The notes below the pieces were generated by a model, which ran no database searches, was not told the origin of the DNA, and worked only from the letters and a program-made list of their open reading frames with translations. The position numbers and the translations under genes were made by a program. From Bordetella petrii (lineage in GTDB: Bacteria > Pseudomonadota > Gammaproteobacteria > Burkholderiales > Burkholderiaceae_B), in the NCBI RefSeq assembly GCF_000067205.1, contig NC_010170.1, positions 2,914,001 to 2,978,000 of the forward strand: a stretch of 64,000 nt of DNA, read 5' to 3'. Of this stretch, positions 1-6,659 are shown piece after piece. How positions within the stretch are numbered: the stretch's first letter is position 1; every line of letters starts with the position of its first letter.

Positions 1-175
1 AGCCCTGCAGCATACCTTCGCGCACGATGGCGTCATGCGTGCGCCCCACCGTATGCAGCTGTATGCCCAGTTCGCGTATGGCCTGTGAACTGGCGCGCAG
101 CCAGTCGAACAATGCGGCGTCGGGCGTTTCGTGATGCAGGCGGTTGGCGGCAAGGCCAAAGCGCAAGACAGTCAT
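1..175 (-). CDS. Methylglyoxal synthase-like protein, N-terminal part (cut by window edge)
   Basis: Only the first 58 codons lie in the window; the gene runs off its low-coordinate end. The start is the ATG at 175-173. The visible chain opens with MTVLRFGLAANRLHH and continues to HTVGRTHDAI, a strand-turn pattern that recalls the MGS-like fold (a nucleotide or phosphate loop after the first strand, then a second strand ending in a TG/GR-T turn). From memory this resembles long methylglyoxal synthase-type proteins annotated in Bordetella relatives, which would convert dihydroxyacetone phosphate to methylglyoxal. The catalytic residues are not visible, so the assignment is tentative. It follows the isc operon on the same strand, but a strong terminator at 193-219 separates them, so it probably has its own promoter. 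Confidence 0.45.
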   Translation of the reverse strand, partial: MTVLRFGLAANRLHHETPDAALFDWLRASSQAIRELGIQLHTVGRTHDAIVREGMLQG

Positions 176-192
176 GGCAATCCAGGCTCATC

Positions 193-219
193 AAGAGAAA
201 CCGCGCGCCAGGCGCGCGG
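193..219 (-). terminator. Rho-independent terminator of the isc operon
   Basis: On the minus strand, 25 bases past the iscX stop, a GC-only inverted repeat (CCGCGCGCC / GGCGCGCGG, 201-219) is followed by the pyrimidine-rich tail TTTCTCTT. Stem, tiny loop and T-rich tail fit an intrinsic terminator closing the eight-gene operon. Confidence 0.65.
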
Positions 220-244
220 CGCAAGACACAACACCGCGTGGCGT

Positions 245-439
245 TCAGGCCGCTTCGTCGATCCAGGCCATCTGGATGGCCTCGAGGATTTTCTCTCCGC
301 TGCGGGTGGGATCGTCGTCAAAGCCGGGCAAGGCAATAACCCACTCGCGCAACTGCGTAAAGCGCACCGTGTTCGGATCCACGTCGGGATGCGCGTCGAC
401 CAGCGCGGCGGCGATATCGTAAGTATCGACCCACTTCAT
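245..439 (-). CDS. iscX: IscX, iron-sulfur assembly adaptor
   Basis: A 64-residue acidic protein (MKWVDTYDIA at the start, IQMAWIDEAA at the end), matching IscX/YfhJ in length and sequence pattern. IscX binds the cysteine desulfurase IscS and iron and modulates cluster synthesis; it acts in the cytoplasm. It is the last gene of the isc operon, as in most proteobacteria. Its ATG (439-437) overlaps the fdx stop as TGATG, so translation is probably coupled to ferredoxin. The acidic tract GFDDDPTRSGEKI and the terminal helix are the family hallmarks. Confidence 0.93.
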   Translation of the reverse strand: MKWVDTYDIAAALVDAHPDVDPNTVRFTQLREWVIALPGFDDDPTRSGEKILEAIQMAWIDEAA

Positions 440-780
440 CAGTGTTCCTCTTTGGCGTGGTTGATGGTGTATTTGGGGATCTCGACGGTCAGGTCGGCGT
501 CGGCCACCAGGGCCTGGCACGACAGCCGCGAGGTGGAGCTCAGGCCCCACGCCTTGTCGAGCAGGTCTTCTTCGTCGTCGGTCGCGTCTTCCAGCGAATT
601 GAAGCCCTGCCGCACGATCACGTGACAGGTCGTGCAGGCGCATGACAGTTCGCAGGCATGCTCGATCTCGATGTGATTGTCGAGCAGCACGCGGCAGATG
701 GAAGTTCCTTGCGGCGCGTCTTCGATCACGGCGCCTTCGGGGCACACGTCCGGATGAGGCAGTACAGTCAGTTTGGGCAT
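439..780 (-). CDS. fdx: [2Fe-2S] ferredoxin of the ISC system
   Basis: 113 residues, the usual size of ISC adrenodoxin-type ferredoxin. The cluster ligands are Cys43, Cys49, Cys52 and Cys88 (HACELSCACTTC and later LSCQ); Cys47 is the extra non-ligand cysteine of this family. It supplies electrons for persulfide reduction during cluster assembly on IscU. It sits between hscA (17-base gap) and iscX (one-base overlap), which fixes its role. Confidence 0.96.
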   Translation of the reverse strand: MPKLTVLPHPDVCPEGAVIEDAPQGTSICRVLLDNHIEIEHACELSCACTTCHVIVRQGFNSLEDATDDEEDLLDKAWGLSSTSRLSCQALVADADLTVEIPKYTINHAKEEH

Positions 781-797
781 ACTTTCGGGCGGTTCGG

Positions 798-2660
798 TCA
801 GGCGATTTCGTCCAGTTTACGGCCGGCCAAGGCAGCGCGGATGCCACGGTCCATGCGGCGGGCGGCAAAGTCTTCGGTGGCCGCCGACAGCGCCTGGACG
901 GCGGCGCGCACGGCATCGGCATCATCGGCGTCCTGGGCGGCGGCGGCCGCCTGCAGGCGCTCGTCAACCACGCGGCGCTCGTCGGCGTCGAGCAGGTCGC
1001 CGTCGGCCGCCAGGGCGGCGCGCACCGATTCGACCAATTGGCGCGCCTCGACCTGCTGCTCGCGCAGCATGCGGGCCCGGGCGTCGCTGTCGGCCTGCGC
1101 CACGCTGTCGGCCAGCATGCGCGTGATTTCATCGTCGGACAGACCATACGAAGGCTTGACCGACACGGCCGCCTCGACCCCGGTGCTCTGTTCGCGGGCG
1201 GTGACGCTGAGCAGTCCGTCGGCATCGACCTGGAAGGTCACGCGGATGCGCGCCGCCCCCGCCACCATCGGCGGAATGCCGCGCAGCTCGAAGCGCGCCA
1301 GCGAACGGCAGTCGGACACCAGTTCGCGCTCGCCCTGCACCACGTGCACGCTCATGGCGCCCTGGCCGTCCTTGAATGTGGTGAATTCCTGTGCGCGGGC
1401 CACCGGAATGGTGCTGTTGCGGGGAATGATGCGCTCGACCAGGCCGCCCATGGTTTCCAGCCCCAGCGACAGCGGAATGACGTCCAACAGCAGCCAGTCC
1501 TCGCCGGGCAGCCGGTTGCCCGCCAGCAGGTTGGCCTGCAGAGCGGCGCCAAGCGCCACCACCTGGTCGGGGTCCAGATCGACCAGCGGCTCGGTGCCGA
1601 ACAGCTCGCCCACCGCGCGGCGCACCACCGGCATGCGCGTGGCTCCGCCCACCATCACGACGCCGTTGATGTCGCCCACCGCCAGCCCCGCGTCGCGCAG
1701 CGCAGAGCGGGCCCGGTCGAGGGTGCGGCGCACCAGCGGCTCGGCCAGTTGTTCGAATTGCGCCTGCGTCAGGGTAAGGTTGAGCTGGCGGCCGTCTTGC
1801 AGGGTGGCGCGCAGGGGCGCCTCGGAGGCCTGCGACAGCGCTTCGCGGGCCGCTCGCGCCGCCACCAGCACCGTACGCCGGTCGGCCGGCGCCAGCGGCG
1901 CATCGCCCAGCGAGGCGCGCGCGAATTCACTGATGGACCAATCGAAATCGTCGCCGCCCAGCGCCGTGTCGCCGCCCGTGGCAACGACTTCGAACACGCC
2001 CTTGGTCAGGCGCAGGATCGACACGTCGAACGTGCCGCCGCCCAGGTCGTACACAGCGTACGTGCCTTCGGCCGCCTGGTCGAGCCCGTAGGCAATGGCG
2101 GCGGCCGTGGGCTCGTTGAGCAGGCGCAGCACATTCAGGCCGGCCAGCCGCGCGGCGTCGCGCGTGGCCTGCCGCTGCGCGTCGTCAAAATAGGCGGGCA
2201 CGGTGATGACGGCGCCCACCAGATCGTCGCCCAGCACGTCTTCGGCGCGCTGGCGCAACACTGCCAGAATCTGCGCCGAGACTTCCACGGGGCTCAACTC
2301 GCCCTGGGCCGTGCGCAGGCGCACCATGCCGGGCGCATCGACGAACTCGTACGGCGCGCCGCTGGCGCGCGCCTCGTCCAGCGAACGTCCCATGAAGCGC
2401 TTGACCGACACCACGGTATTGAACGGGTCGGCGGCCTGCTGGGCCAGCGCCTGCCGGCCAATGACCACCTTGCCATCAGCGCAATAGCGCACCGCGGAAG
2501 GCAGCAGCGCCTGCCCTTCGGCATCGCGCAGCACTTCAGGCGTGCTGCTGCGCACCGCCGCCACCAGGGAATTGGTCGTGCCCAGGTCGATGCCCACCGC
2601 CAGCTTGCGCTGGTGCGGCGCGGGCGATTCGCCGGGCTCGGAAATCTGCAATAAGGCCAT
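798..2660 (-). CDS. hscA: HscA, Hsp70-type chaperone for Fe-S assembly
   Basis: 620 residues, the length of HscA rather than DnaK. The ATG at 2660 gives MALLQISEP, and the Hsp70 ATPase signature GIDLGTTNS lies at about residues 23-31. Further ATPase motifs (YDLGGGTFDVS; VVMVGGATRMP) and the substrate-binding domain follow. HscA with HscB binds the LPPVK loop of IscU and uses ATP to release the new cluster. It is separated from hscB by 58 GC-rich bases that hold a small perfect hairpin (2702-2716), unlike the tight spacing elsewhere in the operon. Confidence 0.97.
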   Translation of the reverse strand: MALLQISEPGESPAPHQRKLAVGIDLGTTNSLVAAVRSSTPEVLRDAEGQALLPSAVRYCADGKVVIGRQALAQQAADPFNTVVSVKRFMGRSLDEARASGAPYEFVDAPGMVRLRTAQGELSPVEVSAQILAVLRQRAEDVLGDDLVGAVITVPAYFDDAQRQATRDAARLAGLNVLRLLNEPTAAAIAYGLDQAAEGTYAVYDLGGGTFDVSILRLTKGVFEVVATGGDTALGGDDFDWSISEFARASLGDAPLAPADRRTVLVAARAAREALSQASEAPLRATLQDGRQLNLTLTQAQFEQLAEPLVRRTLDRARSALRDAGLAVGDINGVVMVGGATRMPVVRRAVGELFGTEPLVDLDPDQVVALGAALQANLLAGNRLPGEDWLLLDVIPLSLGLETMGGLVERIIPRNSTIPVARAQEFTTFKDGQGAMSVHVVQGERELVSDCRSLARFELRGIPPMVAGAARIRVTFQVDADGLLSVTAREQSTGVEAAVSVKPSYGLSDDEITRMLADSVAQADSDARARMLREQQVEARQLVESVRAALAADGDLLDADERRVVDERLQAAAAAQDADDADAVRAAVQALSAATEDFAARRMDRGIRAALAGRKLDEIA

Positions 2661-2718
2661 GATTATGCTTCGGGTCTTAAAACGGGGTGGCGGCGCGGTG
2701 TCGGCCCGGCGGGCCGGG

Positions 2719-3231
2719 TCAGCCGGCCGGGCGGGCGGCTGCCAGCTCTTGCGCGAGTTTTTCGACAAACATCCATTCACGCACCTTCTGGCCGGCGGCG
2801 GCGTAGTCGTGGCGCTCGTCGAGCAGCGTGGCCAGGGTTTCGCGCATCTGCCGGCGCGCGTCGGAAAGTTCGGCATCCAGCTCGGCGAACACGGCAGCGT
2901 CGTCGCGCGCCTCGTCCAGCATTTCGCGCCACTGCATCTGCTGCATCAGGAAGGCCGGGTCCATGGCGGTGTTGCTTTCGGTCTGCAAATCTACCCCCGC
3001 CTGCTCGCACAAATAACGCGCCCGCAGCAGCGGGTCGCGCAATTGCCGGTAGGCCTCGTTGGCGCGCGCCGACCATTGCATGGCGACGCGGCGCTCGGCC
3101 GGGCTGGCGGTGGCATAGCGGTCGGGATGCACCTGGGCCGCCACGGCCCGCCAGGCGCGCTCGAGCGCCTGGGCATCAATATCGAACCGCGCGGGCAGGC
3201 CGAACAGGCTGAAGTGGTCGTCCGCGGCCAA
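2719..3231 (-). CDS. hscB: HscB, J-domain co-chaperone
   Basis: 170 residues, matching HscB. The N-terminal J domain carries the HPD motif (AAQVHPDRYA, about residues 35-37); the C-terminal three-helix domain binds IscU. It stimulates the HscA ATPase. The only start that keeps the J domain is TTG at 3231-3229, three bases after the iscA stop. A TTG start without a clear Shine-Dalgarno sequence suggests translation coupled to iscA and a low yield relative to its neighbours. Confidence 0.94.
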   Translation of the reverse strand: MAADDHFSLFGLPARFDIDAQALERAWRAVAAQVHPDRYATASPAERRVAMQWSARANEAYRQLRDPLLRARYLCEQAGVDLQTESNTAMDPAFLMQQMQWREMLDEARDDAAVFAELDAELSDARRQMRETLATLLDERHDYAAAGQKVREWMFVEKLAQELAAARPAG

Positions 3232-3234
3232 GAC

Positions 3235-3558
3235 CTACACCGTGAACGACTCGCCGCAGCCGCAGGTCGCCTTTTCGTTGGGGTTGCGGAACTTGAAACC
3301 CTCGTTCAGCCCTTCGCGCGCGTAGTCGAGCTCGGTGCCGTCCAGATAGGCGAAACTCTTGGGGTCTACGAATACCTTGACGCCAAAGCTCTCGAAGACC
3401 ATGTCTTCGGGCGCGGGATCATCCACGTACTCGAGCTTGTAGGCCATGCCCGAGCAGCCGGTGGTGCGCACGCCCAGCCGCAGGCCCACACCCTTGCCGC
3501 GTTTTTGCAGGTAGCGTCCGATGTGCGAGGCCGCCTGTTGGGTCAGGGTAACCGACAT
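3235..3558 (-). CDS. iscA: IscA, A-type Fe-S carrier
   Basis: 107 residues, exactly the E. coli IscA length. The three conserved cysteines are Cys35 (TTGCSGMAY), Cys99 and Cys101 (ATCGCGESF). A-type proteins bind iron or a cluster and pass it to apoproteins, especially [4Fe-4S] targets. The ATG at 3558 lies one base from the iscU stop, which favours this start over the upstream in-frame ATG inside iscU. Confidence 0.95.
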   Translation of the reverse strand: MSVTLTQQAASHIGRYLQKRGKGVGLRLGVRTTGCSGMAYKLEYVDDPAPEDMVFESFGVKVFVDPKSFAYLDGTELDYAREGLNEGFKFRNPNEKATCGCGESFTV

Positions 3559-3559
3559 A

Positions 3560-3988
3560 TCAGTTCGCCACCGCAGCCGCCGCAGTTTCGCCCTGGGCAT
3601 CGGCCGGCGCCGCGTGCTTGTCTTTGTAGTCTTTCACCGCCGCCTTGATGGCGTCTTCGGCCAGGATCGAGCAGTGGATCTTCACGGGCGGCAGGGCCAG
3701 CTCTTCGGCGATCTGGGTATTGCGGATGTCCAGCGCCTCGTCGAGGGTCTTGCCCTTGACCCATTCGGTCACCAGCGAGCTCGACGCGATGGCCGAACCG
3801 CAGCCGTAGGTCTTGAAGCGCGCGTCTTCGATGACGCCGGATTCGCTGACCTTGATCTGCAGTTTCATCACGTCGCCGCACGCCGGCGCGCCGACCATGC
3901 CGGTGCCCACCGATTCGTCGCCCTTGTCAAAAGAGCCGACATTGCGCGGGTTCTCGTAGTGATCCAGAACTTTGCTGCTATATGCCAT
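3560..3988 (-). CDS. iscU: IscU, Fe-S scaffold
   Basis: 142 residues. Scaffold cysteines are at 37, 63 and 106, with Asp39, and the HscA recognition motif LPPVK at 99-103. IscU takes sulfur from IscS and assembles a [2Fe-2S] cluster before HscA/HscB-driven transfer. It is about 14 residues longer than the usual 128 because of an Ala-rich tail (residues about 126-142) that lacks any recognisable motif and is probably disordered. Confidence 0.97.
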   Translation of the reverse strand: MAYSSKVLDHYENPRNVGSFDKGDESVGTGMVGAPACGDVMKLQIKVSESGVIEDARFKTYGCGSAIASSSLVTEWVKGKTLDEALDIRNTQIAEELALPPVKIHCSILAEDAIKAAVKDYKDKHAAPADAQGETAAAAVAN

Positions 3989-4018
3989 GATGTTTCTCCT
4001 GTGGGGTCGCGTCGGCGC

Positions 4019-5230
4019 TCAGTGAGCGGCCCACTGCACGGTGTTCAGGTCGATGCCAGCCTGGGCCATTTCCCACAGCGGCGACATGTCGCGCAGTTTG
4101 CCCACGCGGCTCTTGATCAATTCGATCGTGAAGTCGATTTCCTGCTCGGTCGTGAACCGGCCCAGCGTGAAGCGGATAGAGCTGTGCGCCAGTTCATCGT
4201 TGCGCCCCAGGGCGCGCAGCACGTACGACGGCTCCAGGCTCGCCGAGGTGCAGGCCGAACCGCTGGAGACCGCCAGTTCCTTGATGGCCATGATCAGCGA
4301 CTCGCCTTCCACGTAGTTGAAGCTGACGTTCAGGTTGTGCGGCACGCGTTGCTCGAGGCTGCCGTTCAGGTAGGTTTCCTCGATTTGCGACAGCCCCGCC
4401 CACAGGCGGTCGCGCAACATGCGGATGCGCTCGTTTTCGGTGCCCATTTCTTCGCGGGCCAGCCGGAAGGCCTCGCCCATGCCGACGATCTGGTGCGTGG
4501 CCAGCGTGCCCGAGCGGAAACCGCGCTCGTGGCCGCCGCCGTGCATCTGCGCCTCGATGCGCACGCGCGGCTTGCGCCGCACATACAGCGCGCCGATGCC
4601 CTTCGGGCCGTAAGTCTTGTGAGCCGAGAACGACATCAGGTCGACCTTGAGCTTCTGCAGGTCGATGGCGACCTTGCCAGTGGCCTGCGCCGCATCGACG
4701 TGGAACACGATGCCCTTCTCGCGGCAGATTTCACCCAGGGTTTCGATGTCCTGGATGACGCCGATTTCGTTGTTCACCAGCATGACCGACACCAGGATGG
4801 TGTCGGGGCGCAGCGCCGCCTTGAAGGCGTCCAGGTCGATCAGGCCGTCGTCGCGCACGTCCAGGTAGGTAACCTCGAAGCCCTGGCGTTCGAGCTCCCG
4901 ACAGGTGTCCAGCACCGCCTTGTGCTCGGTCTTGACCGTGATGATGTGCTTGCCGCGCTCGGCATAGAAATTGGCGGCGCCCTTGATGGCCAGATTGTCG
5001 GACTCGGTGGCGCCGGAGGTCCAGATGATTTCGCGCGGGTCGGCGTTGACCAGTTGGGCGACTTCCTGGCGGGCGTTCTCGACGGCGTCTTCGGCTTCCC
5101 AGCCGAAGGCGTGGCTGCGCGAGGCGGGGTTGCCGAAGTTGTCGTACAGCCAGGGCACCATTTTTTCAACCACGCGAGGATCGACCGGCGTGGTGGCGGA
5201 ATAATCGAGATAGATCGGGCGGGTGGTCAT
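4019..5230 (-). CDS. iscS: IscS, cysteine desulfurase
   Basis: 403 residues, a class V PLP aminotransferase-fold enzyme that converts cysteine to alanine and an enzyme-bound persulfide. The PLP lysine is Lys205 in SFSAHKTYG; the persulfide cysteine is Cys327 in SSGSACTSAS, one residue off the E. coli positions. It feeds sulfur to IscU and also to tRNA thiolation. It follows iscR by 19 bases, and iscU follows it by 30. Confidence 0.97.
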   Translation of the reverse strand: MTTRPIYLDYSATTPVDPRVVEKMVPWLYDNFGNPASRSHAFGWEAEDAVENARQEVAQLVNADPREIIWTSGATESDNLAIKGAANFYAERGKHIITVKTEHKAVLDTCRELERQGFEVTYLDVRDDGLIDLDAFKAALRPDTILVSVMLVNNEIGVIQDIETLGEICREKGIVFHVDAAQATGKVAIDLQKLKVDLMSFSAHKTYGPKGIGALYVRRKPRVRIEAQMHGGGHERGFRSGTLATHQIVGMGEAFRLAREEMGTENERIRMLRDRLWAGLSQIEETYLNGSLEQRVPHNLNVSFNYVEGESLIMAIKELAVSSGSACTSASLEPSYVLRALGRNDELAHSSIRFTLGRFTTEQEIDFTIELIKSRVGKLRDMSPLWEMAQAGIDLNTVQWAAH

Positions 5231-5249
5231 GGGTTGCTACTCCTGCTTC

Positions 5250-5789
5250 TTATGCGGTGGCGTCGGCGGCGATGGCCGGGGTGGCGACGGGGGTGGAACC
5301 CGCGGCGCCCCGCTCGACCCGCACGGCGGTGCAGCCCTGCGCCGCCTGTGTGGCTTCCTGCAGCTGGCGCAACCGTTGCTGGTCGACCAGGTCTTGCAGG
5401 GACACGGAATCGAGGTAATCGACCATTTTGCGGTTCAGGGTGGTCCAGAGCTCGTGCGTCATGCACTTGCCCGACTTGCCGTCCTTGCCGCTGGTGCAAT
5501 CATGCTTGCCACCGCAGTTGGTGGCGTCGAGGGGTTCATCGACCGCGAAAATGATGTCGGCAACGGTGACGTTGCGGGCCAACCGGGCCAACGAATAACC
5601 GCCGCCGGGGCCGCGCACGCTGTCGACCAGCTCGTGCCGGCGCAGCTTGCCGAACAGCTGTTCAAGGTAAGAAAGCGAAATATTCTGGCGCTGGCTGATT
5701 GCCGCGAGAGTTACCGGACCGCTGTGCTGCCGCATGGCCAGGTCGATCATCGCGGTGACCGCGAACCGTCCTTTCGTAGTGAGCCGCAT
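5250..5789 (-). CDS. iscR: IscR, Rrf2-family Fe-S regulator
   Basis: 179 residues with the Rrf2 winged helix (MRLTTKGRFA; ISLSYLEQLFGKLRRHEL) and the cluster-binding cysteines Cys92, Cys98 and Cys109 followed by His112. In E. coli the third cysteine is at 104, so this protein carries a five-residue insertion between the second and third ligands. [2Fe-2S]-IscR represses the isc operon. A matching palindromic box lies in its own promoter (5836-5860), so autorepression is expected. The C-terminal tail is Ala/Pro-rich. Confidence 0.96.
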   Translation of the reverse strand: MRLTTKGRFAVTAMIDLAMRQHSGPVTLAAISQRQNISLSYLEQLFGKLRRHELVDSVRGPGGGYSLARLARNVTVADIIFAVDEPLDATNCGGKHDCTSGKDGKSGKCMTHELWTTLNRKMVDYLDSVSLQDLVDQQRLRQLQEATQAAQGCTAVRVERGAAGSTPVATPAIAADATA

Positions 5790-5835
5790 GGTGGATTCCT
5801 GTTAAAACCGGCAGGCCACCCGACCTGGGCAACCA

Positions 5836-5860
5836 ATACCTGAGTAATTACCTCAAGTAT
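5836..5860 (-). promoter_or_regulatory. Type 1 IscR binding site
   Basis: A 25-bp near-perfect palindrome with arms ATACCTGAG and CTCAAGTAT around six bases matches the type 1 IscR pattern known from proteobacteria. It covers the region just downstream of the iscR -10 box. A further half site (TTCCCGAGTAA, 5866-5876) lies between the -10 and -35 boxes. Confidence 0.8.
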
Positions 5861-5885
5861 AGCAAATTCCCGAGTAAATTGCTAA
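5856..5885 (-). promoter_or_regulatory. iscR promoter
   Basis: On the minus strand TTAGCA (5885-5880) and TATACT (5861-5856) are 18 bases apart. The predicted start falls inside the IscR palindrome, which fits direct repression by promoter occlusion. Confidence 0.6.
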
Positions 5886-5900
5886 GCCATCGTAATCGTA

Positions 5901-5926
5901 AAAAACCGCGCCATGGCGCGGTTTTT
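5901..5926. terminator. Bidirectional intrinsic terminator
   Basis: A-run, stem CCGCGCC/GGCGCGG and T-run form a symmetric hairpin between the phosphatase stop (5951) and the iscR promoter. It should end the minus-strand phosphatase transcript and so insulate the IscR-controlled promoter. Confidence 0.85.
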
Positions 5927-5950
5927 CGAGGCCCGATGGCCAATGCCGGA

Positions 5951-6439
5951 TCAGGCCGCCTGGTACTGCGTGGCCCGCTTGCGGACCAGCTCCAGCACCC
6001 CCTGACAGGCATCTTCCAGGTAGTCGAGCACCTTGCCGAAGCCTTCGGGGCCGCCATAGTACGGGTCGGGCACCGTGGCTTCTTCGAATTCGTTGGCAAA
6101 ACGCATCAGCAGCATCAGCTTGTGCTGGTAAGCCTTGGGGCATTGCTGCTGCAACGCGGAAAGGTTGTCCCAGTCCATGGCCAGAATGAGATCGAACTCG
6201 CGGAAATCGTCGGCGGTAACTTGCCGGGCTTCGCAATGATTGATCTCGTAGCCGCGCTTGCGGGCGGCGGCCTGGGCGCGGGCGTCGGGCGCTTCGCCAA
6301 TATGATAGGCATGCGTGCCTGCGGAATCCACATGCACGACATCGCCCAAACCGGCATCGTTCACCAAATGGCGAAAAACGCCCTCTGCGCTCGGCGAGCG
6401 ACAGATGTTACCCATGCAAACGAAAAGTACCTTGGTCAT
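5951..6439 (-). CDS. Low-molecular-weight protein tyrosine phosphatase
   Basis: 162 residues from the ATG at 6439. The P-loop is Cys8 to Arg14 (CMGNICRSPS), and the acid loop is DPYYGG at about 125-130, both essential for the phosphocysteine mechanism. Length and motifs fit the small acid phosphatase/Wzb-like family in the cytoplasm. No exopolysaccharide or tyrosine-kinase gene is nearby, so the substrate is unknown. Its position beside iscR and uvrB is common in betaproteobacteria. The upstream in-frame ATG at 6499 would add a basic segment with no family match and is rejected. Confidence 0.92.
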   Translation of the reverse strand: MTKVLFVCMGNICRSPSAEGVFRHLVNDAGLGDVVHVDSAGTHAYHIGEAPDARAQAAARKRGYEINHCEARQVTADDFREFDLILAMDWDNLSALQQQCPKAYQHKLMLLMRFANEFEEATVPDPYYGGPEGFGKVLDYLEDACQGVLELVRKRATQYQAA

Positions 6440-6659
6440 CATGGGTGTAAGTCTGAGGGAAAACCCGGAATATAGCAAGTTTTTTTTGCAATTGCGCAAG
6501 CGTGGACGGGCTTTCTGTGAGTATTATTTTTTCCTATTTAATCAATAGGTTAAATCAATTATTGAAAGCGATACCGGAGGTATTTCGACGCCTTGCCGTA
6601 ACAAATCGGCCGCTTTGCCCGCAATGCAACACCCGGGCCATTCCGGCCCTCTCGTGCCG
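6440..6659. other. AT-rich intergenic region between uvrB and the phosphatase gene
   Basis: 220 bases without a gene, clearly more AT-rich than the flanks. It should contain the phosphatase promoter on the minus strand. Two small inverted repeats stand out: CCTATT...AATAGG (6533-6549) and ATACC...GGTAT (6571-6583). I cannot assign a regulator to them. Confidence 0.45.

Noticed and set aside
33..224. Minus-strand 63-codon frame at the window start
   Set aside because: It is in a different frame from the MGS-like chain, low complexity, with no motif.
642..2654. Long plus-strand open frame (670 codons) opposite hscA
   Set aside because: A shadow of high-GC coding: low-complexity Arg/Ala/Gln/His-rich translation with no family motif, fully opposite a certain gene.
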